62,746 nt of DNA from Spirochaetales bacterium (GTDB lineage Bacteria; Spirochaetota; Spirochaetia; DSM-2461): positions 1 to 62,746 of the forward strand of contig JAFGYD010000056.1 in assembly GCA_016936295.1 (NCBI GenBank), given 5' to 3'. Positions 50,116 through 60,156 of the stretch are shown here, one piece after another. The position numbers and the translations under genes were made by a program. Position 1 is the first letter of the stretch; each line of letters begins with the position of its first letter. The notes under the pieces were generated by a model, which saw only the letters and a list, made by a program, of their open reading frames with translations, was not told where the DNA came from and made no database searches.

Positions 50116-50790
50116 TTATCTTTTTTGTGCTTGCTCATTTAAAAAGCTCTGATATCTAGGGTCTCTATTCTTTTCTAAGAACATCTGAACAGCTCGTTCT
50201 ACTATTTCCTGTTGCTGCAAAGGACCAAACTCACTATTGGTACTAATTCCTTCGAAAACATATTCTATTTTTCGCGGTAGTTTATAATAGTCCAAATACA
50301 TCTTTTTACCAACGCTCTCGCTGGTATCTGAATATTTACCCGTAAATAGGCGAATTTTATTATTAGCATAACGATAATAAAGACGGCTGTCTTTAGGCTG
50401 TCTATAATAGCTATTCTTAATAACAGTTTTTTCATCAGACTTCATTAATATAGCAGATAATTTATATTTGATCCCATCAGAATAACAATTACTATTTATA
50501 ATTTCAACATCAAATAGCGCATTAATTCCATGCATGTAATCTTCTGGGATATCAAATATAAAATCATCAGCAACATCTATTCCCTCTGAAATATCACCAT
50601 CTACAAGCAAAACCTGTAAATCATCAATAAAAACCTGATTGAATTCATTCATCGGCAATTTCGACTTTACCCAATCAATATTAGATGTGTTTATCAGGAA
50701 ATTGAATGTTGCCGGATTAATCGTATGGGTTTGCTCCTTATTAATAAGTTGCAAAAAATACCTATACATTCCTTCAACAGTTGTTATCAT
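50116..50790 (-). CDS. Head-tail connector / ring protein candidate (224 aa)
   Basis: The protein is helical at the N-terminus (VEGMYRYFLQLINKEQT, FNFLINTSNIDWVKSKL), has a middle sheet (GIDVADDFIFDIPEDYMHG, then YYKLPRKIEYVFEG), and a helical C-terminus with QEIVERAVQMFLEK. 'DYYKLPRKI' followed by a C-terminal helix is a recurring look of connector proteins in Bacteroidota podoviruses. It is placed between the 296-residue protein and the Ala-rich structural protein. No catalytic motif is present. Confidence 0.5.
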   Translation of the reverse strand: MITTVEGMYRYFLQLINKEQTHTINPATFNFLINTSNIDWVKSKLPMNEFNQVFIDDLQVLLVDGDISEGIDVADDFIFDIPEDYMHGINALFDVEIINSNCYSDGIKYKLSAILMKSDEKTVIKNSYYRQPKDSRLYYRYANNKIRLFTGKYSDTSESVGKKMYLDYYKLPRKIEYVFEGISTNSEFGPLQQQEIVERAVQMFLEKNRDPRYQSFLNEQAQKR

Positions 50791-50822
50791 AATTTACAGT
50801 TTTTACAATATGCTAATGTAAC

Positions 50823-51713
50823 TTACTTAACTTCTTTATTTTTCGCTTTTTTATCTTCTAAAGCTTGAGCAAAACGATCATCTTTATTTTTAAGAGATTC
50901 CGCCCAAGAATTAGCAGCAAGTTGATTTTCCTTCTTCTCAATATAGGATAATACTTCCGTTATCGAATTACCTAAAAACTTATCGTTTTTATCATGGAAT
51001 GCTGCATTACGATAAAAAATAATACCATGATGAACCAACTTCAAAATAAACAACTCTCGTTGTCCTTTTTCCGTAAAATGACTCTTTACTAAATCTGAAT
51101 GTTTTTCACAAGCATCAAATACAAAATCTTCTATAATATCAGAACTTACGTTATTGAAATCATAATTGTCATTCGTATTAAAATTCAAAGTGAGTATAAG
51201 CTCATAATAGCTTGTAGCATCCAGATTTTTCATTACCATATCTGTCATCTTGAATATTTCACGTTTTGTCTTAACTCTCTTCGAAGCTTCTCTTTGAGGA
51301 TCATTTAGATAAAACAAATGTTTTGTGCTATCTACAGCATCCTTGTTTTTGGCTATTATTTGCCCGAGCCCCTCTATAATGAATTCGTAATAAGCTAAAT
51401 GGTCTTTTCTAATATAATTCCCTTTATCATCAGTGCTCAAATCTAAAGTTCTTTTCTTGTAAATTGGCATTACGCCTCTTTTTTCCGGATCAATTAAAAT
51501 CGGAAAAGGAAAAGCTTTTATCTGAGCGTCCGTTAAAGGTTCTTTCATCTCAATTTGAGACTTTGTTAAACCATGTGGTCTATCACTATTTCTTTCTTGA
51601 CCGGTAATATAATTATTATTTACACTATCAAAATATGGCATCGCATGAAAAACATGTTTCCCATTCTTTGCATATCTACCAGATACGGCCTCTATCGTTA
51701 CTATTCTTTTCAT
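50823..51713 (-). CDS. Head-region structural protein (296 aa)
   Basis: The N-terminal part is beta-like and basic (RIVTIEAVSGRYAKNGKHVF). The centre is mixed with several His and Tyr (KDHLAYYEFIIEGLGQII), and the C-terminal 60 residues are a charged helix (EKKENQLAANSWAESLKNKDD) that may be a coiled coil. It directly follows the capsid gene (22 bases), the usual place for a head vertex or decoration protein. I recognise no domain. Confidence 0.5.
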   Translation of the reverse strand: MKRIVTIEAVSGRYAKNGKHVFHAMPYFDSVNNNYITGQERNSDRPHGLTKSQIEMKEPLTDAQIKAFPFPILIDPEKRGVMPIYKKRTLDLSTDDKGNYIRKDHLAYYEFIIEGLGQIIAKNKDAVDSTKHLFYLNDPQREASKRVKTKREIFKMTDMVMKNLDATSYYELILTLNFNTNDNYDFNNVSSDIIEDFVFDACEKHSDLVKSHFTEKGQRELFILKLVHHGIIFYRNAAFHDKNDKFLGNSITEVLSYIEKKENQLAANSWAESLKNKDDRFAQALEDKKAKNKEVK

Positions 51714-51735
51714 CTTAGACTATTTTTATTAATTA

Positions 51736-53199
51736 CTATCCTCTTGATGTTTTTACAGGGCGATAAATACGAGCTACGCCCTCTTGATTACGATTCACAA
51801 TACCTGATTGGAAAAGAATGTGATGATGAGACCCATCGACCTCATTCTGCATATTATCGCCACCTTTATTTATACCGTGAACGGCTCCCATTTTATAACG
51901 ATCACGAAGCGTAATTAATTCGACTCCATTATTACCCGATTCAGTATCTCCTAAAGCAACAAATAGACCTTCCCATCCAGAACGAATAGTTCCGTCTTCT
52001 AAGATTTGCTTAGGTCTATCAGGATGATTATACCAATTATATAGTTTAGGTATAATACGAACACCTCCCATTTCATAGAAAGAATATGTTCCTTTATATC
52101 CATAACCATCCGCATCTTCACCCCATACTTTCTCAACTTTCATTTCGATGGCATTATCATTCATCATTCTCTGGAATGCATTATATGTTTCTTGTCCAAA
52201 CATAGCAGCAACTTCCATCTGTCCATTTTTACCAGTTTTAATACGTAAGTCAGACATAATGCCCTCTAAAAATGAACGGCTCCATTGATGGAAAGGATAT
52301 TCAAAAGCTCCTTCTCCTTGATTTAAAACTCCATCGCCAATCATAATCTCACGACCTCTAGAGTCTTTTAATTGAACTTCTCCTTGATCACCAACGGTTC
52401 CTTTACCAAAAATATTAGCATACTCATTAGCAGACGCAAAACGACGCATCATTTTATCTTGTGCTTGAGTTAAGAAAGTGTATTTTCCGTTATGTTCAAT
52501 CCAGCGGGCACCTTCTGTCATTGCTTCCGCAGTACCAGAATAAGAATATTTCATACGTTGAAGAGTCATATAAGCATGTCCCCAACCATCAAAAGTATAT
52601 TTCTCATATGCAGTTTCAGAAAAATCGTGCTCAAAAGCAGTCATAACAAAACCAATTTCCATTCCGGCTTCAAGTAAACTTGTATCAATATAGGCGTCAC
52701 GAGAAGAAGATACAACTTTTACTTTTATAGCATAAGCACCAGTAGAAGTCATTTCAGGTAAACGCTCATCAAAAATATAGCCCAAAGTTTCATTGTCTGC
52801 AAATTCAAAGACATCTTTAGGAGATAACCAATCCGTATCTACATACAATGTAACAATAGAGAAATTTTTTCCTGGTTGAGTTGGATAAGGGTCGCAAACA
52901 AATGGCGCTCCACCGGGTCCATTAACTAAACGTACAACAATACGATCAGAACTTTCAATTGCATATTGAACATGATTTTGACTTACAACCTTATAATTAC
53001 TACTAGAAAAACCTTTAGATAATCCTTTAGAAAACATATTACGATCAGCTAACATTGAGCTAAAAGGTGTGATTTCGTTTCTCCATAACTTTGTTACGCC
53101 AGGAAGAATATCCGGCTCTGAAACGATGTGATTTACAAGCATATGAGAAGTTATACTCTCATTTGCAACTTTGGGATTAAACCCAGGTACATATCTCAT
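51736..53199 (-). CDS. Major capsid protein (HK97-fold candidate)
   Basis: The 487-residue protein is close in length to crAss-like capsid proteins (about 490 aa) and sits in the canonical order after portal and scaffold candidate. It begins MRYVPGFNPKVANESITSHML, without a signal peptide. The middle is beta-rich (RIVVRLVNGPGGAPFVCDPYP), and a long helix (TFLTQAQDKMMRRFASANEYAN) resembles the HK97 spine helix. The end is Gly/Asn/His-rich. There is no obvious protease cleavage site. Assignment rests on order, length and composition. Confidence 0.75.
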   Translation of the reverse strand: MRYVPGFNPKVANESITSHMLVNHIVSEPDILPGVTKLWRNEITPFSSMLADRNMFSKGLSKGFSSSNYKVVSQNHVQYAIESSDRIVVRLVNGPGGAPFVCDPYPTQPGKNFSIVTLYVDTDWLSPKDVFEFADNETLGYIFDERLPEMTSTGAYAIKVKVVSSSRDAYIDTSLLEAGMEIGFVMTAFEHDFSETAYEKYTFDGWGHAYMTLQRMKYSYSGTAEAMTEGARWIEHNGKYTFLTQAQDKMMRRFASANEYANIFGKGTVGDQGEVQLKDSRGREIMIGDGVLNQGEGAFEYPFHQWSRSFLEGIMSDLRIKTGKNGQMEVAAMFGQETYNAFQRMMNDNAIEMKVEKVWGEDADGYGYKGTYSFYEMGGVRIIPKLYNWYNHPDRPKQILEDGTIRSGWEGLFVALGDTESGNNGVELITLRDRYKMGAVHGINKGGDNMQNEVDGSHHHILFQSGIVNRNQEGVARIYRPVKTSRG

Positions 53200-53218
53200 G
53201 ATATTTATTTTTTAAAAT

Positions 53219-54271
53219 TTAACCATTTAAGAAATCCTCAGGTGTAGGAATTTTAGAAGCCGTTCCTCCAAAACTTTTATTGGCATCTGCAGGTTTAAGC
53301 CCTGTTCTATCCAGAATATTTTTTGCAGCATCAGATTTAACACTACTAAATATTTGTTTTACCAACTCCCCATTATTCCGTAAGAACATGTAGGCACTGA
53401 ATAGATTGTTATTGTCCATAAATATATCGAACAAAGGTTTATGACCGTTTTCATCATATTTATTTAAAAGCCTAAATTCCTCAGCGGCATCTTTTATTTC
53501 GGATTCACCGAATTCAATACCATTGATTTTTGGGTTTTTAATAAAATGATCAATAGTTTGTTCAAGAACAGGGGCTTCAACTATTTCCTTTTCTTTGATT
53601 TCGTCTTTTAATTTCTGTATTCGTCTTGCCTCTGCAGTTTGAAGATATTCTTCACGTTGTTGCTTAATGGCTTTGTCTTTGTTCTCTCTCTCTTTACGCA
53701 AGGAAATCTTATTTTGAGTAGATAAATATTCAGTTATATCTTCATCAGTGAATCCATTCGGACGATCTTCGGATTTACCGCTTTCCTCTTTGATTACTTT
53801 AAACATATAATCATAATCACTCAAACTACTCATTTCGGTTTGCGTCGAATATTGTTTCATAAATGAATCCATGCTAAAATCTTCTGCTCTTTTGGCTGCA
53901 ATAAGATTCCTAACATCCTCATCTTCTAATTCAGGAATTCTTGTATTTTCCTGTATTATTTTAGTAATTAAATCAAATTCTTGCTCTGGTGTTAGCGCAG
54001 TATTCTCATCAATCTTTCCTTTTTTTATTGGATCTGGTAATTCATAAGGATTTGTTTCCGTACTTAACCTAGAAGACAAAACATTCCAAATAGGATTAGG
54101 GATATAACCATCTACAACAACGTTGCCATTATTTTCTGCTCCATTGTCGTTTTGATCCCCGCTTTTCTGTGTCGAAGTATCTTGAACACCATGGTCCTCT
54201 TTTGCCTCAACTAAATCAGGAACTGATGATAACATATCATCTTCTTTTACTTTTACTTCATTACTTTCCAT
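53219..54271 (-). CDS. Capsid scaffolding protein candidate (350 aa)
   Basis: The protein is highly charged and mostly helical. An acidic N-terminus (ESNEVKVKEDDMLSSVPDLVE) and a Gly/Asn linker lead to a long coiled-coil stretch at about 185-245 (LRKERENKDKAIKQQREEYL). The C-terminal 60 residues are Lys/Ala-rich and end in TPEDFLNG. This design, together with the position between portal and major capsid genes, is that of phage scaffolding proteins. A cargo or fused maturation protein is possible, but no serine- or metallo-protease motif is visible. Confidence 0.7.
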   Translation of the reverse strand: MESNEVKVKEDDMLSSVPDLVEAKEDHGVQDTSTQKSGDQNDNGAENNGNVVVDGYIPNPIWNVLSSRLSTETNPYELPDPIKKGKIDENTALTPEQEFDLITKIIQENTRIPELEDEDVRNLIAAKRAEDFSMDSFMKQYSTQTEMSSLSDYDYMFKVIKEESGKSEDRPNGFTDEDITEYLSTQNKISLRKERENKDKAIKQQREEYLQTAEARRIQKLKDEIKEKEIVEAPVLEQTIDHFIKNPKINGIEFGESEIKDAAEEFRLLNKYDENGHKPLFDIFMDNNNLFSAYMFLRNNGELVKQIFSSVKSDAAKNILDRTGLKPADANKSFGGTASKIPTPEDFLNG

Positions 54272-54292
54272 GACTTTAATTTTTATTTAAAA

Positions 54293-56815
54293 CTATCTAT
54301 CTTTTATTTTTTCTTTTGTCTGTTTGTTTGTTGAACCCTTATTTGCCCCAACATTTTTTATTCTAGCAGCACTTCCTTGAGCCTCTATATTTTTCAAATT
54401 TACTAAAAAATCCATTTGAATTCTCAAAGCCTCTAATTGCTCATCAATTAAAGATGCTCTATTTTGTTCTTTAAGATAAGCAGCCTCTGTTTCTCTTTCA
54501 CTACCTATTTTAGTAAATTCTTTTTTGGCATTTAATTCAAGCTCTTTTTGTTTAAGCCCTGATTCAATAGTCAATTTCTCTCTATTAAACTGTAATTCAG
54601 CCATTTTGGCTTTGATATCTTCTTGTTTTAAATATATTTCGATTTCTTTTGCGGCCTGTTTAATCCTTTCCTCTTTATCCATTTCTGCCATCGCATTATT
54701 CTGTGCGATATCTTCTGCTTGTTTAGAAAATTGCTCTAATTTTTTTTCCATTTGTTTTAAACTATCGGTATTGAAAATATCAATAAGCGCCCTAAACGGG
54801 AGTCCGGCTTTTGAATATTCGTTCATTGCAACCTGCTCAAGCTTGTTTTTGATCTTTAATGTTCTGGAATTATTTTCCAAATATATTTTTATCTGTGAAT
54901 TAACGGAATCCATTTCAGGTATCTGATAAATTTTATTTCCTCCTTCATTAATAATTTCAAAATCAATTATATCTCCAGGCTTTGTTAAATAATTTAACTG
55001 AATATTTACAGCAAGCTCAAGCGCTCTGGCATTTAGCTGATCATGCTCTATATGTAAAATTTCAGTAACAAGACTAGACTGCTGTACTGCCTGCTCATTA
55101 CTTCCCACTTGATCTGTAGATATCACCTGCCCTATTCTTTGTCTTGGAACACCCATAATAAGTCCCAAAGTCTCATCAATATTATTTAAGATATTTTCTA
55201 ATTGATTAATAGACGATGGTAAACTGTCATCATATCCTTTCCATTGATTATAATTTGAGCCTAAATTTTTGCCGGATTTTGTTTTAGTCTGAATATAAAG
55301 AGACCCTAACTTACGGAAATATCTTTGCATTTCTAAAGACATATCCGTTGGCTTTTGACTAACATCAACAATTTGTCCTTTTACTCCAGATACAGCTATA
55401 TATAATTCTCTATGATAATTTATCACATTATATAATTCTGCAAGATCTTTTGTTGCCTGAATTAAAGAATATGATTGATTTGATTCGCTTGAATTTGTGC
55501 TCCCCACAACAGGCAAATATACTCTAGATAAATTATTTGTATCTCTTGGTTGTATTTCATCTTTAACAAAACCAATATTTACAATCCCTCCAATTTGCAC
55601 CCCATAATATCTTTCTTCAATATATCGAGTTTCTAAAACTTCATTTTTATCTTTTCTTATGGGATTTCTTTTTAATTCTTCTTCACTATCTATAAAATGA
55701 ATAAATGGTTTTGATGGATAATATTTATTTGGCGTTACTTTGGCAAAAATTCTTTTCTCTTCCTTATACCATAGTCGAATAACTTCAATAGCATCATATT
55801 CATCAGTACCAGAATAAGAAATATCATCCTGTATTAATAATGCTCCGTCTCCTTCTGTTGAAGCAAATACAGGATTTACGGCTGTAGATAATCCAGTTCT
55901 GTTTTCAAGCATTTTTTTTTCTTCTTCTGTTAATTCATGTCCATAAATACGTAATATATCTTCATAAGCCCAATTCTCTTTTATCCCAACCCATGGGCCT
56001 TCATGAACCCATTTAACATTAGTAAGTCTAGGATATATAACAGCAAGATCGCTCAAAGCTGAAACTGTGACTGTTTTTTTTCCAGAATCATGGTTAACAT
56101 AGTAAAATGATTTGCCAGTTACGATTTTAGAGGTAAATGCTTCTGTAGATTCTTCCTCAAATTTATTTGCAGATATTATTTTATATGACAAGATTTCGGC
56201 CGTCTCCTCAATAAAATCTTTATAATCATAAGTATAATATCTATTTAATTTTTCAATTTCTTTAGAGCTTATTATTGTTTTGGTTTTTAGTATGTCGTCA
56301 ATTTTTGATATTTCAGCATTTATTTTCGGCACTTCCATTTTGAGTCTTTGTAACTCTATTGCCTCTGCTTCGTTTTTAGGCTCTTGAGATAACTGCTGCA
56401 TAAATTGGTCTTTTTGCATTTGCAATTGTTCTCTTGAAGCTACAATATTATATTCGTAGTTTTTATATGCTTCAAACATAAAATCAACGGCTCCCATAAG
56501 CATAGAATAAAACTTACGTTTTTTACCGTCATCATCATTTATTTTTATGCTATAAACAAACGGCCTTACAGATTGTTGCGAAATAAGGACATTTAAATTC
56601 TTTCTTTGTATTGGTATCCACCTGAATTTTGCAGGATAAGTAAGACTTTCTTCTTTATTTTTAACTTGCGTAAAATAAGTATAGTCTTTTAGATTATATT
56701 TATTATGAAACAATCTCCAGCTTTCTACATCTTTTGGAGCGTAACCCTCTGATCTAACCCTTTCAAGTATTCTTCTTGCCTTATCAGATATTTTATCGTT
56801 CTTTTTCATTATCAT
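54293..56815 (-). CDS. Portal protein (840 aa)
   Basis: The large protein follows TerL with a 4-base overlap. The N-terminal 90 residues are basic (ILERVRSEGYAPKDVESWR). The core (about 90-620) is mixed alpha/beta with GVPRQRIGQVISTDQVGSN near residue 565, a helix-turn like portal stem/crown regions. Residues 690-820 form a long charged coiled coil (EEIEIYLKQEDIKAKMAELQ-like) that may make the C-terminal barrel or helical extension. The size matches crAss-like portals (about 800 aa). It would form the dodecameric ring at one vertex, the DNA channel and the TerL dock. Confidence 0.75.
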   Translation of the reverse strand: MIMKKNDKISDKARRILERVRSEGYAPKDVESWRLFHNKYNLKDYTYFTQVKNKEESLTYPAKFRWIPIQRKNLNVLISQQSVRPFVYSIKINDDDGKKRKFYSMLMGAVDFMFEAYKNYEYNIVASREQLQMQKDQFMQQLSQEPKNEAEAIELQRLKMEVPKINAEISKIDDILKTKTIISSKEIEKLNRYYTYDYKDFIEETAEILSYKIISANKFEEESTEAFTSKIVTGKSFYYVNHDSGKKTVTVSALSDLAVIYPRLTNVKWVHEGPWVGIKENWAYEDILRIYGHELTEEEKKMLENRTGLSTAVNPVFASTEGDGALLIQDDISYSGTDEYDAIEVIRLWYKEEKRIFAKVTPNKYYPSKPFIHFIDSEEELKRNPIRKDKNEVLETRYIEERYYGVQIGGIVNIGFVKDEIQPRDTNNLSRVYLPVVGSTNSSESNQSYSLIQATKDLAELYNVINYHRELYIAVSGVKGQIVDVSQKPTDMSLEMQRYFRKLGSLYIQTKTKSGKNLGSNYNQWKGYDDSLPSSINQLENILNNIDETLGLIMGVPRQRIGQVISTDQVGSNEQAVQQSSLVTEILHIEHDQLNARALELAVNIQLNYLTKPGDIIDFEIINEGGNKIYQIPEMDSVNSQIKIYLENNSRTLKIKNKLEQVAMNEYSKAGLPFRALIDIFNTDSLKQMEKKLEQFSKQAEDIAQNNAMAEMDKEERIKQAAKEIEIYLKQEDIKAKMAELQFNREKLTIESGLKQKELELNAKKEFTKIGSERETEAAYLKEQNRASLIDEQLEALRIQMDFLVNLKNIEAQGSAARIKNVGANKGSTNKQTKEKIKDR

Positions 56816-58854
56816 ATAGTTTGAATAATAGAACCGTTGCGTCCCATTTTATAGTGAATTCCATAACTTTCTTCTTCATCATTTTCAGATTCAACAACAA
56901 GAATATCTTGATCATCATAAGCAACAACCTGACATAAAGACGAACTTATTGTTATATCACAATTATACTTCTTTCCTGATGGATCATATCTAAACTTAGC
57001 TAAAGCATCTATTTGACGAATATCATCCATCTTCTCTATGTTCTCAGGAATTAACCAATCTCTCATCTTTGTAAGCCATACAGACTTGGTACTAGGATCT
57101 ATTCCCCAACGATTTGCTGACTTACTATTTTCTACATAAGTACTTAAAAAGAACTCTGGCTTCTCTTTCAATAAATGTTCAAACCCATTCTCAACAAAAT
57201 AATGAATTATTAATATCTTAGAAAATTCAATCAAATTTACAACATTATAATATATTGATAGCATTAATGACCACTCGTAAAATCTTGACGACCCACCCTC
57301 TCCTTCTCTTGGCCTTTCCGTTATTCTTGCAACATATTTATTATAAGTATCATTAATATTATTAAAGCCTTTGTAAACCTGAATACTCCCTTCTGACGTG
57401 CTTGTATGGGCTTCATCTTGATCATAACTATCTGTTCCTGCTTTATAAAGATTTAATAATACATTTCCATTACTATCCAATACAGGCGGCTCAAAGATAT
57501 TACACCATGTTTCTTCTTCACTTTCAATAAACTCAACTCCAAAGTGTTTATTATTTGGATTGATCCATTTTAAATATCCTTTTAAATGATAATGCTTAGA
57601 AGGATTCCCCAGCAGATAAGACTTTCTCTCGTTTAAACGCTGAATAATTTCTTCTCCAAAATATCCAGCAACAGAAGTCATAAAACTTTCAGATGGTGTT
57701 AATGGCTTTTGAGTAATAAATCTATACCGTTCATTTATTTTTTTATTTGCTCTTTGATCCACTATACTGCTTATAGATTCTTCAATTAATGAATTTCCAT
57801 CTTTATCAATAACTTCAAAATATATAGCGGGGACAAAACACCCGACTTTTGCTTCCGTAATATCTTTTTCATAAACATTATTGAATTCTAACAGCCCATA
57901 AGATTTGGGATTATAAAATAAAGACTGCATAGTATCAACGCCTTTTTTCATATCTCCACCTGTAGCAATAAAATAAGCATAACCTGTTTTTCTGTTTTCC
58001 GCCATTAAAGAAGGAGAAACAAATTCATAAGTTTCTGTAAGAACATCTTTTTCCCAAATACCTCCCTCTTCAAAATAAATTAATGAAGGAGATAGTGAAG
58101 ATGCAGCTTCTGCATTATTCTTTGCTGTACGCCCATAAATTTCACTCCCTCTATATTTAGCTGATATATATTCTGTTTTACGATATACTCCAGGCTGAAC
58201 GTGAAATTGTGTATTAGATAAATATTTTAACCCCCTGGCTACAAAATTCATTAAATTGAACGTATATTTCTCCTCTCCAGAAATCACGACGCTTTGAGAA
58301 TCTTTAAAAAAAGTAAATTCATAACCAATATCACAACCTGCCATTTCTGAAAACCCTTTTTGCCTTGACTTTTGCCACGCATTATTTTTCTCAAATAATA
58401 TAGAAAGTTCTCTTACTAGAAAAAACTTTTCAAGCCCCATATCTATAAATCTAGGATTGCCAAGTTGTTTTCTCCCATATTTATTATTTCTTCTTATCGC
58501 CCAAAAATTAAGAAAAAAATACATTCTCCCCGGAATCCAAACGTCCTCCCCAAGATTTGTAGCGTTCTTTACAATATATCCTTCTTCACAACGCGCCTTC
58601 TGTTTTTCCCACCATATATCATCAATTATTATATCATTGTCACGCATAAAAACAGCCCTGTCTTTCTCTGAATTATAAGGGACTTCTTCATACCTAAAAT
58701 GGAACAGGTCACCCTCTGCGGGCAAATCATTTTCATAAATAACGGGTGAAAATCGTTCAGTGTCTATATATCTCCTTTTTTTGTTGTGATAAACAAAAGG
58801 ATATATATATTTTTTTGCGAAGTCTTTAGTAAGATATTTACTCTTCATCGTCAA
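56812..58854 (-). CDS. terL: Terminase large subunit (packaging ATPase-nuclease)
   Basis: The 680-residue protein has the terminase layout. Its Walker A-like KSRQKGFSE lies at 162-170, where the classic 'GKT/S' is replaced by Gly-Phe-Ser-Glu, as in some large Bacteroidota phage terminases. Walker B SLIYFEE is at 257-263 with Glu as catalytic base, and the coupling-motif candidate IATGGDM is at 296-302. A RNase H-like nuclease starts near 465 with AGTDSYDQDEA (Asp-475 first ligand) and ends with an acidic region. It pumps DNA into the head and cuts concatemers. It overlaps the portal gene by 4 bases and the preceding gene by 17. Confidence 0.9.
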   Translation of the reverse strand: MTMKSKYLTKDFAKKYIYPFVYHNKKRRYIDTERFSPVIYENDLPAEGDLFHFRYEEVPYNSEKDRAVFMRDNDIIIDDIWWEKQKARCEEGYIVKNATNLGEDVWIPGRMYFFLNFWAIRRNNKYGRKQLGNPRFIDMGLEKFFLVRELSILFEKNNAWQKSRQKGFSEMAGCDIGYEFTFFKDSQSVVISGEEKYTFNLMNFVARGLKYLSNTQFHVQPGVYRKTEYISAKYRGSEIYGRTAKNNAEAASSLSPSLIYFEEGGIWEKDVLTETYEFVSPSLMAENRKTGYAYFIATGGDMKKGVDTMQSLFYNPKSYGLLEFNNVYEKDITEAKVGCFVPAIYFEVIDKDGNSLIEESISSIVDQRANKKINERYRFITQKPLTPSESFMTSVAGYFGEEIIQRLNERKSYLLGNPSKHYHLKGYLKWINPNNKHFGVEFIESEEETWCNIFEPPVLDSNGNVLLNLYKAGTDSYDQDEAHTSTSEGSIQVYKGFNNINDTYNKYVARITERPREGEGGSSRFYEWSLMLSIYYNVVNLIEFSKILIIHYFVENGFEHLLKEKPEFFLSTYVENSKSANRWGIDPSTKSVWLTKMRDWLIPENIEKMDDIRQIDALAKFRYDPSGKKYNCDITISSSLCQVVAYDDQDILVVESENDEEESYGIHYKMGRNGSIIQTI

Positions 58855-59476
58855 GCTCTCCCATATCCATTAAACTTCTGCTTACTTCTTGTTTCTGTAT
58901 TTTCTCATCTTCACGAATACTCTCTTTAAGCCTAGATTCTTGAGCTAATAATATATCAATGGCTTTAATTGCTTTTAATTTTTCATCTTTATTGTCTCTT
59001 TTAATTTTTATTTTTTGTTTTACTTTTTGCTTGACAGTTGTTGTTGAACCCGAATATTCAGGGACGTCTATTTCCATTTCAATATCTGCATAACCATCAA
59101 CCCAAAATTTTATTGTCTGTAATTCAGTAATAAGCTCCTCTATTTCTTTCAATACAGAATGGGCAGCCTGTTCTTTTGTCGTATATTGCAACTTCAAATA
59201 ATAATCTCTAAATGCTCTGTAAGCATCATTTTTTTCAAACTTCTCCCATTCATCTCTGTTCTGAAAATAAGTCTTACATATTTCTGCTGCTCTTTTTTTG
59301 GGAAACATACTTTCATAACGACTTCCTTTTCTATACATAAAATAGGTATACAAAAGAGCCTTGTTCATATATGACTTTCCTGCTGTTCTATCATTACCGA
59401 TAAACTTCTTTACTTCGGGTATCTTTTCTGCTCCCGAATCTAAAGCAACTTTCCCCGATGGCAACCATTCTATCAT
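58838..59476 (-). CDS. Terminase small subunit candidate (212 aa)
   Basis: It lies immediately before TerL with its end overlapping the TerL start, the usual position of TerS. Residues 25-75 are helical and basic (FIGNDRTAGKSYMNKALLYTYF, then KKRAAEICKTYFQNRDEWEKF) and could be the DNA-binding part. Residues 95-210 contain charged coiled coils (LKEIEELITELQTI, and KQKVKQKIKIKRDNKDEKLK) and an acidic end (MGELDDEE). TerS proteins share little sequence, so position and coiled-coil design are the evidence. It could instead be a packaging or capsid accessory. Confidence 0.5.
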   Translation of the reverse strand: MIEWLPSGKVALDSGAEKIPEVKKFIGNDRTAGKSYMNKALLYTYFMYRKGSRYESMFPKKRAAEICKTYFQNRDEWEKFEKNDAYRAFRDYYLKLQYTTKEQAAHSVLKEIEELITELQTIKFWVDGYADIEMEIDVPEYSGSTTTVKQKVKQKIKIKRDNKDEKLKAIKAIDILLAQESRLKESIREDEKIQKQEVSRSLMDMGELDDEE

Positions 59477-60156
59477 TGTTTTTTTCTTTCTACTGATAAT
59501 ATTTTAATATCTGTACTTATACTAGGGTTCGTCTCTTTATAATCAAACCAATAATTCTTTTTCCCTATCCTTAAATTAAAGAATAATAGTTTTATTTTCT
59601 CTCGTTGATGATATAAAACTCCATACGCCTCGTTCACGCACTTATATTCTAATTGCCACTTCCCTCCATAATATAATATGTTTGCAGAGGTAAATTCATC
59701 AATATATTTCCCTACTAATAATGGGGTCTCTTTTTCGTTTAATTCAACTGGAGCTTGTAATATTCTTATCAAAGAATCTTTATTTAAAACCTCTAATTGC
59801 ATCTCCTTTGCATAAGCCTGATTAAGGCCTATCATTTTATCAACCTGTTTAACTCTAATCTGCGATTCTCTTAGCTTATCTAAAAGGTTTAATATAGAAC
59901 TATCATTAGTGCGTTTAAGCTCCTGTATAGTCATTTCTAAGGTCTTAGTACGAGTTATAAGCATGCCGTTTTTATCTCTTAATGTATCAGAAGACTTAAT
60001 GGAAATAGAATAATTATTTTCCCACCTTTTAGCATCGTCTTTTGCCTCATTCCATTTTTTAACCATTGTCCCACTAAAGCTGGTTAAGAAAATTGAGAGT
60101 ATCAATAAAAAAAGCTTACTGTTAACAATATTCCATATGCCTTTCACCCATCCCAT
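59473..60156 (-). CDS. Membrane-anchored coiled-coil protein, spanin-like (227 aa)
   Basis: A single membrane helix lies near the N-terminus (NSKLFLLILSIFLTSFSG, about residues 12-30), with no lipobox. Residues 35-130 form a charged coiled coil (KRWENNYSISIKSSDTLRDK, TLEMTIQELKRTNDSS). The C-terminal 90 residues are beta-rich with aromatic residues. This N-in, periplasm-facing layout is that of an inner-membrane spanin (Rz-like) or related Bacteroidota phage DUF6808-type protein. It directly follows the endolysin gene, which supports a lysis role. No outer-membrane partner (Rz1-like lipoprotein) is seen nearby. Confidence 0.5.
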   Translation of the reverse strand: MGWVKGIWNIVNSKLFLLILSIFLTSFSGTMVKKWNEAKDDAKRWENNYSISIKSSDTLRDKNGMLITRTKTLEMTIQELKRTNDSSILNLLDKLRESQIRVKQVDKMIGLNQAYAKEMQLEVLNKDSLIRILQAPVELNEKETPLLVGKYIDEFTSANILYYGGKWQLEYKCVNEAYGVLYHQREKIKLLFFNLRIGKKNYWFDYKETNPSISTDIKILSVERKKQ

